DNA of 64,000 bases from a virus. The stretch's first letter is position 1; the number at the start of each line of letters is the position of its first letter. This document shows positions 39,601-49,170 of this stretch, one piece after another. The DNA is taken from the IMG/VR virus record IMGVR_UViG_3300023179_000041, positions 1 through 64,000 of that record; one strand, given 5' to 3'. Under the pieces are notes generated by a model. It was not told where the DNA came from. It was given only the letters and a program-made list of their open reading frames with translations, and searched no databases. The position numbers and the translations under genes are program-made.

Positions 39601-42600
39601 TGACTCCTACACCCCAGAGCCGTCCAACCCGATTGACACTGGTCATGCTTCTTATTCGCCAGCCCCCGTCGTTGCTGAAACATTTGAGAGCACGGTTACA
39701 ACAGGTACTGCACCATTCACTGTTGCCTCGACAACGGAAGTAACAAATCTCCACGCTGACACTGCGTCGAGTCTGCACACTGCCCGAGCCATCAGCCTTG
39801 CTGGCGACCTGAGTGGTTCAGTATCGTTTGACGGAAGCGGCGATGTAACTCTTACAGCAACCGTCGAGCCAAACTCGGTTGCCCTCGGCACGGACACCAC
39901 TGGCAACTACATGGTTGACCTTGCCGAAGGTACTGGTGTCACGATTATTCATACCCCTGGAGAAGGCTCCACCGCTTCTGTATCGATTGGTCAAAGCGTC
40001 GCGACAACCGCTTCGGTGACATTTGCTCATGTTTCTGCTGATGTAACTGGAAACCTGACTGGCGATGTTGCGGGCAATGCCGATACGGCTTCAAGCCTTG
40101 AAACAGCGAGGGCAATTTCGCTTGCTGGAGACTTGTCTGGTTCGGTCTCATTTGACGGTTCCGGCGATGTAACCCTTACCGCAACGATTGGGGCAAACAG
40201 CGTAGCCCTCGGTACGGACACGACTGGAAACTACGTCAATGACATCACGGCCGGTACTGGCGTCACAGTTACACACACCCCAGCAGAAGGTTCCAGCCCG
40301 ACAATCGCAATCGGCCAAAGCGTCGCAACATCGGCTTCTCCGCAATTTGCGTCAGTTACAGCGACCGGAACCCCAGGTTTGATTCTAAGTAATTCGAGTG
40401 GTGACGAAGGTGGTGAATTGCTTTTGTCCAAACCAGCAACAAATACATCAATTGCTGGAACTGGTGTAACTATTGATGTTTATCAAAATAAACTGCGCTT
40501 CTTCGAACAGGGCGGCTCTGCTCGTGGAGCATATATCGATATCACCGGGATGGGTGGTGCAGCCTCTACGCCATTGGCGGTTGGTCAGAATGTTGAAACA
40601 AGCGCATCTGTCCAGTTCGCACAACTGACCACAACTGGGAACGTAACAATCGGTGGTGACCTAACCGTAAATGGCACAACAACTACGGTAAATACCGAGA
40701 CAATTAACCTTGCTGATAATCAGATTGTCCTGAACAGCAACGAGACAAGTGCGCCGTCTCAAAATGCCGGGATTGAAATTGAGCGTGGCACATCGGCAAA
40801 TGTTGCACTCCGCTGGAACGAAACAAGCGATAAGTGGGAAATCACAGAAAATGGAACCACTTACTATGACATTGCGACAACCTTTTACGTCGATGGTCAG
40901 TCAATCACAGCGCTTGATGAAATCGGCGATGTCAACATCACATCAGCAGCGTCTGGGGATTTCCTCAAGTGGAACGGCACCGCATGGGTTAACGATGCCA
41001 TAAATCTCGGCACCGACACAACAGGCAACTATATGGTCGATGTATCGGCGGGAACTGGGATAAGCGTCTCTCATACGCAAGGCGAGGGTTCGACGGCTTC
41101 GGTTTCGCTTAACGCAACACTTGATGATTTGTCCAACGTAAGTGCATCCGCCCCTTCTGATGGTCAATTCCTCAAGTACGTCACCGCATCAAGCGCGTGG
41201 GTACCAGCAGCAATCCCAACCATAAACAATCTTGACGATGTTGGCGATGTAACGATTACATCAGCGGCAAATGGCCAATTCCTTAAGTGGAATGGCACGG
41301 CATGGGTCAACGATGCAATTGACTTGGGCACCGATACCACTGGCAACTACATGTCTGATGTTACCGCTGGTACTGGTATCACAATTACGCATACGCCTGG
41401 AGAGGGCTCAAATGCGACGATAGCAGTAACCGCCAACACGTATCAGCCGCTCGATTCGGAACTCACTGCTCTTGCTGGCTTAACGAGTGCAGCAGATAAG
41501 TTGCCGTACTTCACTGGTTCTGGAACTGCCGCATTGACAGACATTACGTCTGCTGCGCGCAGCATTCTTGATGATACGTCAACAACGGCAATCCGAACAA
41601 CGCTCGGCGTTGGAACTGGCGATAGCCCAACGTTTGCTGGGGCAACAATTGATGCTGTTCGAGTTGGAGTTACGGCAGCAGGAGAAATAGACACAACGAC
41701 TGGAAATCTAACAATTGATTCTGCTGGCGGAACAGTTACTGTCGATGACAATCTTGTTGTTTCAGGAGACTTAACAGTCAATGGAACCACCACAACTGTA
41801 AATACAGCGACACTAACCGTCTCTGACAACATTGTTGTTCTCAACAATGATGTAACTGGAACTCCAACCGAAAATGCTGGCGTAGAAGTCGAGCGTGGAA
41901 CTTCCGCAAACGTTCTAATCCGATGGAACGAAGGAACCGATAAATGGGAAGCCACGAACGACGGAACCAATTTCGGAAATCTCGTAACCACTGGCGACAG
42001 CGGAACAGTCACGTCCACGATGATTGCCGACGGCACCATCGTTAACGCGGACATAAACGCTTCGGCGGCAATCGCCCTTTCCAAACTTGCGTCTGGAACA
42101 TCTGGTCAGATAATTGTTGCAAACTCTTCAGGTGTTCCGACATGGGTATCAGAAACTGGTGATGTCACCATCTCTGATACTGGTGTAACTGCAATCGCCT
42201 CTGGCGCAATAGTTAATGCTGACATAAATTCTTCTGCGGCAATTGACTACAGCAAACTTGCCAATATAACTGCTGGAAGCGTTCTTATTGGTAATGCATC
42301 CAACGTGCCCACCGCCACCGCGCTGAGCGGAGATATCACAGTTAGTTCGTCTGGCGTAACAGCAATTGCGTCCGGTGTAATTGTCGACGCGGATATTAAT
42401 TCTTCTGCGGCAATCAGCCAGTCAAAGATTGCGACATCTACTACACAGGTTTGGGGAACTGGGTCGATTGAACTTGGTCACGCGACGGACACGACAATTA
42501 CAAGAGTTTCGGCTGGAAAGATTGCAGTCGAAGGCGTTACCGTAGCCACTACAACGGATACGAGAGATGTTCTAGTAAGGTTCTACATGGAGGTTATCTG

Positions 42601-42601
42601 A
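36656..42601 (+). CDS. Giant repetitive tail fibre, 1981 aa
   Basis: Residues 1-50 form a base unit ([20 protein letters not shown]). The body has about ten copies of a G-T-D-T-T-G-N-Y ... G-T-G-V ... EGS unit, five of them in longer 90-residue modules starting LETAR-n-LxGDLSG. A second module of about 75 residues ([11 protein letters not shown] ... IERGTS-n-RWNE) occurs three times. A distinct inserted domain lies near residues 700-820 ([20 protein letters not shown] onward). The C-terminus ends GKIAVEGV...RFYMEVI. A long trimeric fibre or fibre shaft is likely. Confidence 0.85.
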   Translation: MAGARIQLKRATASSWTSNNPVLYAGEIGLETDTNKFKIGDGTTAYNSLPYFNGNLTGSSLNDLADVTITSAANGDFLRWNGTAWVNDAVNLSTDTIGSYVESLVAGTGVSLTNNSGEAATPTIAIGQNVSTTASVTFAHVSASVTGNVVGDLTGNADTATTLETARIIELSGDVTGSASFDGSSNINISVTSNPDSITLGTDTTGNYLVDLAGGTGVTINHTPGEGSTASVSIGQDVSTTASVTFDQVTVNGQTNVGGHIIPDTNEAYDLGSSASRFRDIYLSGTTIDLGGATITSDGTDVSFSGGISVGGSANFVGDLTGNADTASTLETARTISLGGDLSGSASFDGSSDITITATVEPNSVALGTDTTGNYVVDVVAGTGLSVSHTQGEGSTASVELNAVLDDLTDVSASTANVDEYLKWDGSAWVPDVVELGAHTVGDYMANVVAGTGVTVTHTQAEGSTASIAIGQDVSTTASVTFANLTVSGDLTVNGTTTTLNTENLLVEDNVIVLNSNVTGAPSGTAGIEIERGTSSNVQLRWNETSDSWEITEDGTTYKNIAVGQDVETSSSVTFAHVSADVTGDLTGNASTATTLETARAISLAGDLSGSASFDGSQDVTITATVQPNSVALGTDTTGNYVADVVAGTAITVTHTPGEGSSASIALNASLNDLNDVVVGAPAEFQALAYDGSGWVPTYTPVVSYVRNAEATTITTGTAVYLFGGNGDHASVKRAGNASEATSSKTIGLVGAPIAANQNGPVITRGYVDGIDLSAYSTGDVLWLGENGQITTTKPQAPLHIVFIGVVVRATNNGIAYVAVQNGYEVNELHDVKTNGKVDKDVLMWNSASAVWVNDQINLGTDTVGNYVQNLVAGTGVTLTNNSGEGATPTVAIGQDVSTNASVVFHTLETTHDLTIGGNFYVSGSIVTENQTSLEIDDPFIYLNGSSSVSNVDIGIAGNYNDGTYRHAGIFRDATDGKFKFFDSYTPEPSNPIDTGHASYSPAPVVAETFESTVTTGTAPFTVASTTEVTNLHADTASSLHTARAISLAGDLSGSVSFDGSGDVTLTATVEPNSVALGTDTTGNYMVDLAEGTGVTIIHTPGEGSTASVSIGQSVATTASVTFAHVSADVTGNLTGDVAGNADTASSLETARAISLAGDLSGSVSFDGSGDVTLTATIGANSVALGTDTTGNYVNDITAGTGVTVTHTPAEGSSPTIAIGQSVATSASPQFASVTATGTPGLILSNSSGDEGGELLLSKPATNTSIAGTGVTIDVYQNKLRFFEQGGSARGAYIDITGMGGAASTPLAVGQNVETSASVQFAQLTTTGNVTIGGDLTVNGTTTTVNTETINLADNQIVLNSNETSAPSQNAGIEIERGTSANVALRWNETSDKWEITENGTTYYDIATTFYVDGQSITALDEIGDVNITSAASGDFLKWNGTAWVNDAINLGTDTTGNYMVDVSAGTGISVSHTQGEGSTASVSLNATLDDLSNVSASAPSDGQFLKYVTASSAWVPAAIPTINNLDDVGDVTITSAANGQFLKWNGTAWVNDAIDLGTDTTGNYMSDVTAGTGITITHTPGEGSNATIAVTANTYQPLDSELTALAGLTSAADKLPYFTGSGTAALTDITSAARSILDDTSTTAIRTTLGVGTGDSPTFAGATIDAVRVGVTAAGEIDTTTGNLTIDSAGGTVTVDDNLVVSGDLTVNGTTTTVNTATLTVSDNIVVLNNDVTGTPTENAGVEVERGTSANVLIRWNEGTDKWEATNDGTNFGNLVTTGDSGTVTSTMIADGTIVNADINASAAIALSKLASGTSGQIIVANSSGVPTWVSETGDVTISDTGVTAIASGAIVNADINSSAAIDYSKLANITAGSVLIGNASNVPTATALSGDITVSSSGVTAIASGVIVDADINSSAAISQSKIATSTTQVWGTGSIELGHATDTTITRVSAGKIAVEGVTVATTTDTRDVLVRFYMEVI

Positions 42602-42602
42602 T

Positions 42603-42965
42603 ATGCCATTGACACAAAAGAGACTGGTCGGACCAACTCAGTTGACTACGACGACAAGCACTGTTCTCTATACGGTTCCCCAAAGCACGACCACTATCGT
42701 CAAGCAAATAGTGCTGTGCAATACCACGGCGAGCGCTGTGACGGTAACTATGGTCCTCAAGCCGCTGAACGTTGCCCAAGCATCATCGCAGAACTTTTTT
42801 AATACCTTGTCAATTGCAGCAAACGAAACGTTGACGTTCCAAACCAACATGGTTTTGACCAATAATGGAAGCACGGCGAACGCTACCAATAGCGACCAAA
42901 TCATTGGTTCAGCGAGCGCAAATACGGCAATCAATGCATTTATTTATGGCGTAGAAGAGAGTTAG
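42603..42965 (+). CDS. Small beta-rich tail protein, 120 aa
   Basis: Thr/Asn-rich beta sandwich-like protein (QLTTTTSTVLYTVPQSTTTI; SIAANETLTFQTNMVLTNNG). Found next to fibres in several aquatic phages in my recollection; likely a fibre-tip or decoration subunit. Begins 1 nt after the fibre stop. Confidence 0.65.
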   Translation: MPLTQKRLVGPTQLTTTTSTVLYTVPQSTTTIVKQIVLCNTTASAVTVTMVLKPLNVAQASSQNFFNTLSIAANETLTFQTNMVLTNNGSTANATNSDQIIGSASANTAINAFIYGVEES

Positions 42966-42967
42966 TC

Positions 42968-43699
42968 GTGGCTGGGTTTGTTCGGATGAACAACTCCACC
43001 ATTTCAACGGCGGAGTCAACTTCAAGCGTGTCTGGTTCGTTATTGAACCTCGCAACGTACTTGAATTTGCCTGACCCCGTATACGGAACTGGCGCCGACG
43101 GCGACGTCACCATAAGCGCGGACACGACCCTGACATCCGACAAGAACTACAAAAACCTCACGTTGGGCGCATTTACGCTCAATCCTGGTGGATACAGAAT
43201 ATTCGTTCAAAATGTCCTCACCTTGGCGAACGGCTCAAGAATTGGGTACACGACAGGATTCACCACCGCTGGAACGCTCGCCCAGGGTGGAGCAACAAAT
43301 ACTGCCGTTACCCACAGTCTTGGCGGCTCAAGTGGTGCACAAACGGCGACGGCGCCAACAGCGGCACTTGGCGGGTCTGAGTACTACAGACAGCCCTTAC
43401 AGGCGATTCGTGGTTGGGCGGTAACGGCTTCCTCTACGACTCCGACATTCCTTCGCGGCGGCGCCGGCGGTTCAAGCGGCGCTGGCGGCGGGGTCGTTCT
43501 TATTTCTGCTCGCTACATCACGGTATCTTCTGGCTCTGCCACATTCAGCGCTCCAGGAACTTCTGGTTCTGGCGGTGGCGGCGGCGGAGTTATCTTAATT
43601 GTCTCATCTGCGTCGGTACTCAATAATGGAGTAACTACTGATGTAACTGGAGGCACTGGGGCGTCGGCGGGCAACGTCTACTACATGCAGGTCGCATAA
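42968..43699 (+). CDS. Gly-rich tail protein A, 243 aa
   Basis: Starts GTG. A beta-helix-like N-terminal half (YGTGADGDVTISADTTLTSD, then YKNLTLGAFTLNPGGYRIFV) is followed by a Gly-rich half (RGGAGGSSGAGGGVV; SGSGGGGGGVI). The first part is homologous to the start of the next gene (GTGVDGTVTIS ... YYANLTVNSSVTL), so the two arose by duplication. Probably a fibre-tip or adhesin. Confidence 0.75.
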   Translation: MAGFVRMNNSTISTAESTSSVSGSLLNLATYLNLPDPVYGTGADGDVTISADTTLTSDKNYKNLTLGAFTLNPGGYRIFVQNVLTLANGSRIGYTTGFTTAGTLAQGGATNTAVTHSLGGSSGAQTATAPTAALGGSEYYRQPLQAIRGWAVTASSTTPTFLRGGAGGSSGAGGGVVLISARYITVSSGSATFSAPGTSGSGGGGGGVILIVSSASVLNNGVTTDVTGGTGASAGNVYYMQVA

Positions 43700-43701
43700 T
43701 C

Positions 43702-44736
43702 ATGCCAAACATACAAAGATTCGGGCAGGATAGAGCGCCAGTTCAAAAAACTGGCACGGACAAAATCTTTGGTACTGGAGTCGACGGCACCGTAACCATC
43801 TCGACAAACACGTCTCTTTCTAGGGATATGTATTACGCAAACTTGACGGTCAATTCGAGCGTCACCTTGTTTACCAACGGATTCAAAATATTCGTCAGTG
43901 AAACGCTAACGAACAACGGAACCATTGGAATGCCCAAGGGCACTGCTCAAACTACTGCCGTACTGGCTGGAACAGTCCTAACAAGAGTTAATTCAACCGC
44001 ATCGTGGACGGCAAACCAGTCAATAGATTCGGCAAACAGTTCTGGAAACTTGGCATTTAGTAACACAAAGGGATTTGAAAATATTCTTGAGGGCGCATAT
44101 ACCACTGGCTCTGCCGTCAACAGATTCTTTGCTGGAGCACAAGGTGCAGCAGGTACCGCAAATCCAGGGAATGCTGGGAGCGGAGGAAACTCAACTGCGG
44201 GGAATCCTGGAACTGCTGGCTCTGCTGGTCTTGGTGGCGGAACTGTGGCAGTGATTGCCAAGACGATTTCTGGTTCTGGAACTTTTATCAGCGAAGGAAC
44301 AGACGGTACTTCTGGGTCAAACGGTAACCCTGGAACAACTCAACCTGGAACATCGTTCCACAACCCTGGTGGTCATGCCCATGCCCCAGCACATGCTCCT
44401 GGCCACAATCCTGGTTCGCACAATCCAGAACAATCATTTCACCACCCCGCTGGATGTTGCGCGTGGAACGGCGCACACCACCATGACCATCATAGTCACC
44501 ATCACGTAAACCAAAATGCTTGGCACCACCCAGGAAACCAATTCCATTATCAATATCACTATTCGCACTCACATCCAGGGAATCCAGGGCATAATCCTAC
44601 ATACCCAGGTGGCACTGGTGGCAGTGGAAATTCTGGAAACCCAGGAAAAGGTGGGAGTCTTTATGTGTTGACACGTGGTATTTCTACACATATAGCCTCT
44701 GGGAACATGACATACGTAGAAGACCTAGACGATTAA
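43702..44736 (+). CDS. Gly-rich tail protein B with His-rich, partly collagen-like region, 344 aa
   Basis: N-terminal 130 residues are paralogous to the preceding protein. About 145-180 is a GxxGxx region (GAAGTANPGNAGSGGNSTAG). About 218-297 contains about 23 histidines with runs HHH, HH and SHHH, a CC pair, and PGH/PGN turns. It ends with another G-rich strand (GGTGGSGNSGNPGKGGS). Such a His cluster should bind Ni, Zn, Cu or Fe. It may stabilise the fibre tip or contact a metal-binding receptor. Next genes encode Fe enzymes and a halogenase. Confidence 0.75.
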   Translation: MPNIQRFGQDRAPVQKTGTDKIFGTGVDGTVTISTNTSLSRDMYYANLTVNSSVTLFTNGFKIFVSETLTNNGTIGMPKGTAQTTAVLAGTVLTRVNSTASWTANQSIDSANSSGNLAFSNTKGFENILEGAYTTGSAVNRFFAGAQGAAGTANPGNAGSGGNSTAGNPGTAGSAGLGGGTVAVIAKTISGSGTFISEGTDGTSGSNGNPGTTQPGTSFHNPGGHAHAPAHAPGHNPGSHNPEQSFHHPAGCCAWNGAHHHDHHSHHHVNQNAWHHPGNQFHYQYHYSHSHPGNPGHNPTYPGGTGGSGNSGNPGKGGSLYVLTRGISTHIASGNMTYVEDLDD

Positions 44737-44805
44737 AGAGCGATGTAGTGTATGATTGAAGACAGACACATAAGAGAACAACTCGGATTTACAGAGGTGA
44801 TTCAA

Positions 44806-45051
44806 ATGATTGATTTTTCTACTCTTCCAGCAGAAGAGGTTTCTTCGGTAGTTGCCAGAGTCAAAAACGACATTACTGCCGCTATTTATGAAGGAGTGTT
44901 AAGACTTGGTCTTGACCCTGCTTCGTTTGACGAGTCAACTTTTGCTAGTTCATTTGACGAAACGGATGTTGATTACGGTTTAAAGTCGGTTATTGTCAAT
45001 TCAATCAATCGCCTCAACTGGGTAAATAACTGGGCTGCTGAAAACCTTTAG
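44806..45051 (+). CDS. Hypothetical protein, 81 aa
   Basis: Helical acidic protein (DFSTLPAEEVSSVVARVKND). Start placed at ATG 44806 because GAGGTGA precedes it; an ATG at 44752 would add 18 residues without a ribosome site. A possible -10 (TATGAT, 44751-44756) lies between. No family recognised. Sits between the tail proteins and the modification cluster. Confidence 0.6.
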   Translation: MIDFSTLPAEEVSSVVARVKNDITAAIYEGVLRLGLDPASFDESTFASSFDETDVDYGLKSVIVNSINRLNWVNNWAAENL

Positions 45052-45072
45052 CCGCTAGGGCGCCTTGCGCCT

Positions 45073-45081
45073 TGATAGTAT
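45073..45081 (+). promoter_or_regulatory. Extended -10, leaderless type
   Basis: TGATAGTAT ends 6 nt before the ATG at 45088; this promoter would start the enzyme cluster. Confidence 0.6.
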
Positions 45082-45087
45082 CCGTAT

Positions 45088-45702
45088 ATGAACTTCATAG
45101 AACATTTTTCGTGTCTTCGTGAATACACGTCGGTCTATTCGCCTGGTGATTTTGTAGAACTTGTTGAGCAAGAATGCAAACAAGATTGGGGATATTTGTC
45201 TTGGTATCAAACCCCAATTGGCGGAAACAAGAACAACTTGACAAATGTGGTTGACATTCACCGAACTTCACTCGGTTGCGAGATGTCCCCAATATCAATG
45301 CCGGTGGAGAATGTTTCCCAAGAAAGATTAATACCGCTTGCTAAAAAATGGATGCACATAAGGGAAAGAATCGATAAGTGCATTTGGCATTACCGCAATA
45401 CGTATTCCCTCAACCTGAGCGCTGACGAGGGTTTCAGGTTGTTGAAATACGGACGTGGAGCAGAATATAAGGGCCACGTAGACCACGCCCCAACGAACGC
45501 AAGAGTATTAAGTCTCGTGAGTTTTGTTAATGATGGATTTACTGGAGGCGAACTTGTTTTCCCTCTTCTGGACGTTAAAGTGACGCCGACCGCTGGCTCT
45601 GTGCTTTTGTTCCCGTCTAATTTCCCTTACTACCACTATGCCGCCCCAGTTGGCAAAAGTGACGAATCAATAAAGTATTCATTAGTTACATGGTTGCAGT
45701 GA
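45088..45702 (+). CDS. Prolyl-4-hydroxylase-like Fe/2OG oxygenase
   Basis: 204 aa. H130-x-D132 (YKGHVDH), LSLVSFVNDGFTGGELVFPL, GSVLLFPSN, second iron His 183 and K196 for 2-oxoglutarate (KYSLVTW). This is the classic core of prolyl-4-hydroxylases. Family members hydroxylate peptidyl proline; collagen-like sequences are known substrates. Here it is the first enzyme after a Gly-rich, partly collagen-like tail protein. Leaderless promoter candidate directly upstream. It starts a cluster of seven genes to 50511. Confidence 0.85.
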   Translation: MNFIEHFSCLREYTSVYSPGDFVELVEQECKQDWGYLSWYQTPIGGNKNNLTNVVDIHRTSLGCEMSPISMPVENVSQERLIPLAKKWMHIRERIDKCIWHYRNTYSLNLSADEGFRLLKYGRGAEYKGHVDHAPTNARVLSLVSFVNDGFTGGELVFPLLDVKVTPTAGSVLLFPSNFPYYHYAAPVGKSDESIKYSLVTWLQ

Positions 45703-45708
45703 ACAACG

Positions 45709-47163
45709 ATGAAGATAGTAATTGTTGGCTCTGGAACATCGGGATTAGTATCGGCAATAATCCTTAGGGGGCTATTCCCCTTGTGGGATATCACTGTTGT
45801 CTCATCAAAAGACATTGGCATTATTGGGGTCGGCGAAGGCTCAACAGAGCATTGGAGACTTTATTTCCAAGACAAATATAACATCCCTGTTTCGGAGATG
45901 GTCACAGCCTGTCGCGCAACGCACAAATACGGAATCAAATTTGAAAACTGGACAAAACATACGCCAAATTATTTCCACAGCGTAAGTGCTGGAGAGTGGG
46001 GTCGCGCGTATTTCCCTGCAAATTATGCGTTCTGTTTGGAGAACAACAAACTATTGACCAATTCTATGGTGACTCATCTTCACGACAATACGATTGTGTT
46101 GAACGAAGGCAACCCACATCATGCCGTAAATCAATTTCATTTTGACACTTTCAAACTTAATGAGTATTTGACAAGCGTCTGCAAGTTGCGAAATGTATCT
46201 TTTATCGATGGAAAGGTATCGCGAGTCACAAGAAACTCAGATAATGGTTTCATAGAGTCGATTGACGTGGATTCTTTCGGCTTGATAAATGGTGATTTTT
46301 TTATTGATGCAAGTGGGTTTCGCAGAGTTTTAATAAGTGAACTCGTTGATTCTGATAAAGACTTTGTTTCATATAGAAAATACGTTCCTTGCGATTCTGC
46401 CGCCGTATTCCCAACGCCACGTGACGAGAGTGGCGAAATTCGCCCATACACAAGGGCAAGAGCGATGCCGAATGGTTGGATGTGGGAAATCCCGACCCAA
46501 GACAGACGAGGCAATGGATATGTATTCGCCTCAGATTTTTGTTCAGAAGAGCAAGCAGTTAGAGAGATTTCGGAAGCCCACGGAAAAGATATAGAACCAG
46601 CAAAAATCATAAAGTTTAAGTCTGGATACCATAAAACCGCTTTCGCATTTAATTGTGTTGCTGTGGGCTTGTCCTCGTCGTTTGTTGAACCGCTGGAAGC
46701 AACTGCGATATCAACATCAATTCAACAAGCGCGAATGCTTGCCTCAGTTCTGCCGACGTTTTCTATTGGCTCAACTGCAACTGTGTCTCAATATAATAAA
46801 CAGTACGAATCACTGTTGGAAAACATAATCACCATGGTGGCAATGCACTACATTTCCGACAGAGATGATACCGAAATGTGGAGAGCACAACAAGGTCTTG
46901 AGAAGCCGCCCATGCTTGAACACTTGATATCCCTGTGGAAAGAAAGACTTCCAGAAGCATATGATGTCCCAATATTTGGGTATGAATTATTTCAGAACGC
47001 ACACTTTTGGCATGTCGCTCAAGGACAAGGTCTATTGAACCCAGATTTGGCAACTATCCAACTTGACGCATTTGCCGTACGTAGAGAAGCAGCAAAAAAC
47101 ATTGCAAATCTAAAAAACGCCGCACTTGGGTCAAAAACCGTTAAGCATCATGCGATTTTTTAA
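45709..47163 (+). CDS. Flavin-dependent tryptophan-type halogenase
   Basis: 484 aa. FAD site GSGTSG at 7-12 and VGEGST near 41-46. The Lys of the family (K73 in THKYGIKFENW) lies where the catalytic Lys 79 of PrnA lies. The halogenase signature WMWEIP is at 257-262. SSFVEPLEATAIS carries the conserved Pro-Leu-Glu. Such enzymes put Cl or Br on tryptophan, on other aromatic rings or on peptides, using FADH2 from a partner reductase. No reductase gene is nearby, so a host enzyme would be needed. Viral relatives are known from cyanophages. Confidence 0.9.
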   Translation: MKIVIVGSGTSGLVSAIILRGLFPLWDITVVSSKDIGIIGVGEGSTEHWRLYFQDKYNIPVSEMVTACRATHKYGIKFENWTKHTPNYFHSVSAGEWGRAYFPANYAFCLENNKLLTNSMVTHLHDNTIVLNEGNPHHAVNQFHFDTFKLNEYLTSVCKLRNVSFIDGKVSRVTRNSDNGFIESIDVDSFGLINGDFFIDASGFRRVLISELVDSDKDFVSYRKYVPCDSAAVFPTPRDESGEIRPYTRARAMPNGWMWEIPTQDRRGNGYVFASDFCSEEQAVREISEAHGKDIEPAKIIKFKSGYHKTAFAFNCVAVGLSSSFVEPLEATAISTSIQQARMLASVLPTFSIGSTATVSQYNKQYESLLENIITMVAMHYISDRDDTEMWRAQQGLEKPPMLEHLISLWKERLPEAYDVPIFGYELFQNAHFWHVAQGQGLLNPDLATIQLDAFAVRREAAKNIANLKNAALGSKTVKHHAIF

Positions 47164-48013
47164 TCGCAACAAAAAGAGCAGGGTAGTTCAAGGTTCTGCA
47201 TGGGAAGATGTACCAATCCCCAAACCCAATGAACTTTTTGTTGTTCCAGCAACGAATGTATTGCTACACCCAAAATTGTCCGTTTATGAGAATAGGTCAA
47301 AAACACCAGACTGGTACAAAAAGGCAATAAGCGGTGAGTCAAGTATCAAACGATGCTATGGGCTGGCTGATTATCTTCGAACTGGCTACACAATCCCATT
47401 GTGGGCAAAATTGGACATACGACCGCCGTTGAATAAATTACAACCCAAATGGGAAGCAAAATACGATTTTTCACACGGCAACGTTTCCCATGATTTGCAG
47501 TTTGTTGATGAACTGGTCGACGATGAATTTTTTTCTATGAATTCATTGTTTCATAATCAGTTTGGTCAAGACCAAGTTGGTGAGTGTCCAGTGTCTCGCA
47601 TAAAAACACGACCAAATTCTGCATATCTCAAATTGACAAATCCGTGGTTATTCAAAACCGCACCAGGGTATTCAACGCTATTTATAGCACCGCAGTGGAG
47701 TCCTGACCCAAGATATCAGGTCATGTCTGGAGTTGTAAATACCGATTATTACCATCATGCAAATGTTGTTTTAAACATTATTGCAAACGAAGAGTTTTCT
47801 ATTGAAGAGGGAACTCCGATGCTTCACGCAATCCCATTCAAGCGAGAGGACGGAATAAAAAGCAGTTCATTAATTAGGGGAGATGAAAGACTACACAAAA
47901 CCCTAGATGGGCTTGGATTTTTGAATGTTAGGCGTCCGACTGACTGGAAGGGAATGTACAAGCGCGAACAATCTCAAATAGATAAGATGATTAAGGAACA
48001 AAACAGTGGATAG
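47150..48013 (+). CDS. Conserved hypothetical protein of the enzyme cluster, 287 aa
   Basis: Soluble protein with DWYKKAISGESSIKRCYGLA, then NPWLFKTAPGYSTLFIAPQW and GTPMLHAIPFKRED. I recognise this as a family often seen beside oxygenase and halogenase genes in aquatic phages, but I cannot name it. The tail-end IPFKRED pattern suggests a jelly-roll core. It overlaps the halogenase by 14 nt. Possible substrate, carrier or structural partner. Confidence 0.6.
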   Translation: MRFFNRNKKSRVVQGSAWEDVPIPKPNELFVVPATNVLLHPKLSVYENRSKTPDWYKKAISGESSIKRCYGLADYLRTGYTIPLWAKLDIRPPLNKLQPKWEAKYDFSHGNVSHDLQFVDELVDDEFFSMNSLFHNQFGQDQVGECPVSRIKTRPNSAYLKLTNPWLFKTAPGYSTLFIAPQWSPDPRYQVMSGVVNTDYYHHANVVLNIIANEEFSIEEGTPMLHAIPFKREDGIKSSSLIRGDERLHKTLDGLGFLNVRRPTDWKGMYKREQSQIDKMIKEQNSG

Positions 48014-48473
48014 ATACGTTTTTTGCCCCAATGAATCCATGATGGATGAGGCTGTTTTGCTCGCCAAAGAGTGGTCATTGCCAATATTAAACGGTGATTC
48101 GGAGCGGTCAAAAAATGTTCATTTTGATAGAAATATTGTTTCCGTTGTTCTGATACCGATATTTAACGGGTTCGAGAATTGTCCAGAAGTTCTGGAGCCA
48201 AACATGGCATACATATTTAGATACAGAAATGATTTCATAGATTGCGGAGAGTTGGCAGCGGTTCTGTCAACAAAAAATCTAGGACTAAATAAAAGTTCTT
48301 TTTTACCGATACGAATGGTGTCGCCGCATGAAATAGAAATACTCGTTACAATCTCAAGTCTTGGAGAGTACTCAGTTATGATTGCTAAAGATAAAGAGGT
48401 TTTTGCTACTCACGATTTTGCGGTTTTGCCAGATGGAAGTTCCTCTATTGAGGACTTAAGCGCGTATGATTAA
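48006..48473 (+). CDS. Hypothetical protein, 155 aa
   Basis: GTG start overlapping the previous gene. Mixed alpha/beta sequence without a recognised motif (FDRNIVSVVLIPIFNGFENC; MVSPHEIEILVTISSLGEYS). It overlaps both neighbours (8 nt each), so it is part of the coupled enzyme operon. Function unknown. Confidence 0.6.
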   Translation: MDRYVFCPNESMMDEAVLLAKEWSLPILNGDSERSKNVHFDRNIVSVVLIPIFNGFENCPEVLEPNMAYIFRYRNDFIDCGELAAVLSTKNLGLNKSSFLPIRMVSPHEIEILVTISSLGEYSVMIAKDKEVFATHDFAVLPDGSSSIEDLSAYD

Positions 48474-49170
48474 TTTCCCCAGTGGCAGGTCTACCTGCAT
48501 AGCATATATAGATAACGCAATATCTGTTGACGATTGCAACTTTCTGATAGCAGAATGCACTAAAAATTATGACAAACTATTTTCCCCTGGCCCGACCATA
48601 GGTGGCGTAAACACAAGAATCAAAAACTCGATGGATTTTGGTTTGTCCGAAGAATCTGACAAGATTTATCAAACTGGCAACAATAATTTTTTGAAAGCAA
48701 CGCAATTTGTCCTAGATGGTCTTGGAACCGCAATGGCTCTATATTTGGAAGAGTTCAAAGAATTGCAGCACTCAACAGCATTAACGAGTACTGGTTTTAG
48801 ACTTCAGCACTATCCAAGAAAACAGGGTTATTACAGGCGGCATCATGATGGCGCGCCATGGGACCCGGACCCGATAAACAGCAGAGTGCTTGGGGTGGTC
48901 ATATACTTAAACACCATTAAGCATGGTGGTGGGACAGAATTCCCAGAACAAAATTGCGAGATAGAGGCAAAGGCTGGAAGAATCGCTCTTTTCCCAGCAA
49001 ATTGGACACATCCACACGCGGGGAAAGTTCCAATATCATGCGACAAGTGGATTATCAGCACATTTATTGTCTGCGATAGAATACATTCAGAACAATCAGT
49101 CGTTGTTCAGCCAGAGCAAATTAAATCGTATGATGACATTGAAAAACTTTTAGCGAATGAGGAAAAGTGA
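48466..49170 (+). CDS. Fe/2OG oxygenase of prolyl-hydroxylase type
   Basis: 234 aa. The iron triad is H126-x-D128 (YYRRHHDGAPWD) and H184 (THPHAGKV), with K194 for 2-oxoglutarate (DKWIISTF). VIYLNTIKHGGGTEFPEQNC and GRIALFPANW complete the family pattern. It is a second P4H-like enzyme in the cluster, clearly distinct in sequence from 45088-45702. Likely a protein hydroxylase with another site preference. Confidence 0.85.
   Translation: MINFPSGRSTCIAYIDNAISVDDCNFLIAECTKNYDKLFSPGPTIGGVNTRIKNSMDFGLSEESDKIYQTGNNNFLKATQFVLDGLGTAMALYLEEFKELQHSTALTSTGFRLQHYPRKQGYYRRHHDGAPWDPDPINSRVLGVVIYLNTIKHGGGTEFPEQNCEIEAKAGRIALFPANWTHPHAGKVPISCDKWIISTFIVCDRIHSEQSVVVQPEQIKSYDDIEKLLANEEK

Noticed and set aside
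34686-44736. Possible diversity-generating retroelement acting on fibre genes
   Set aside because: No reverse transcriptase gene and no template/variable repeat pair seen; repeats are explained by fibre modules.
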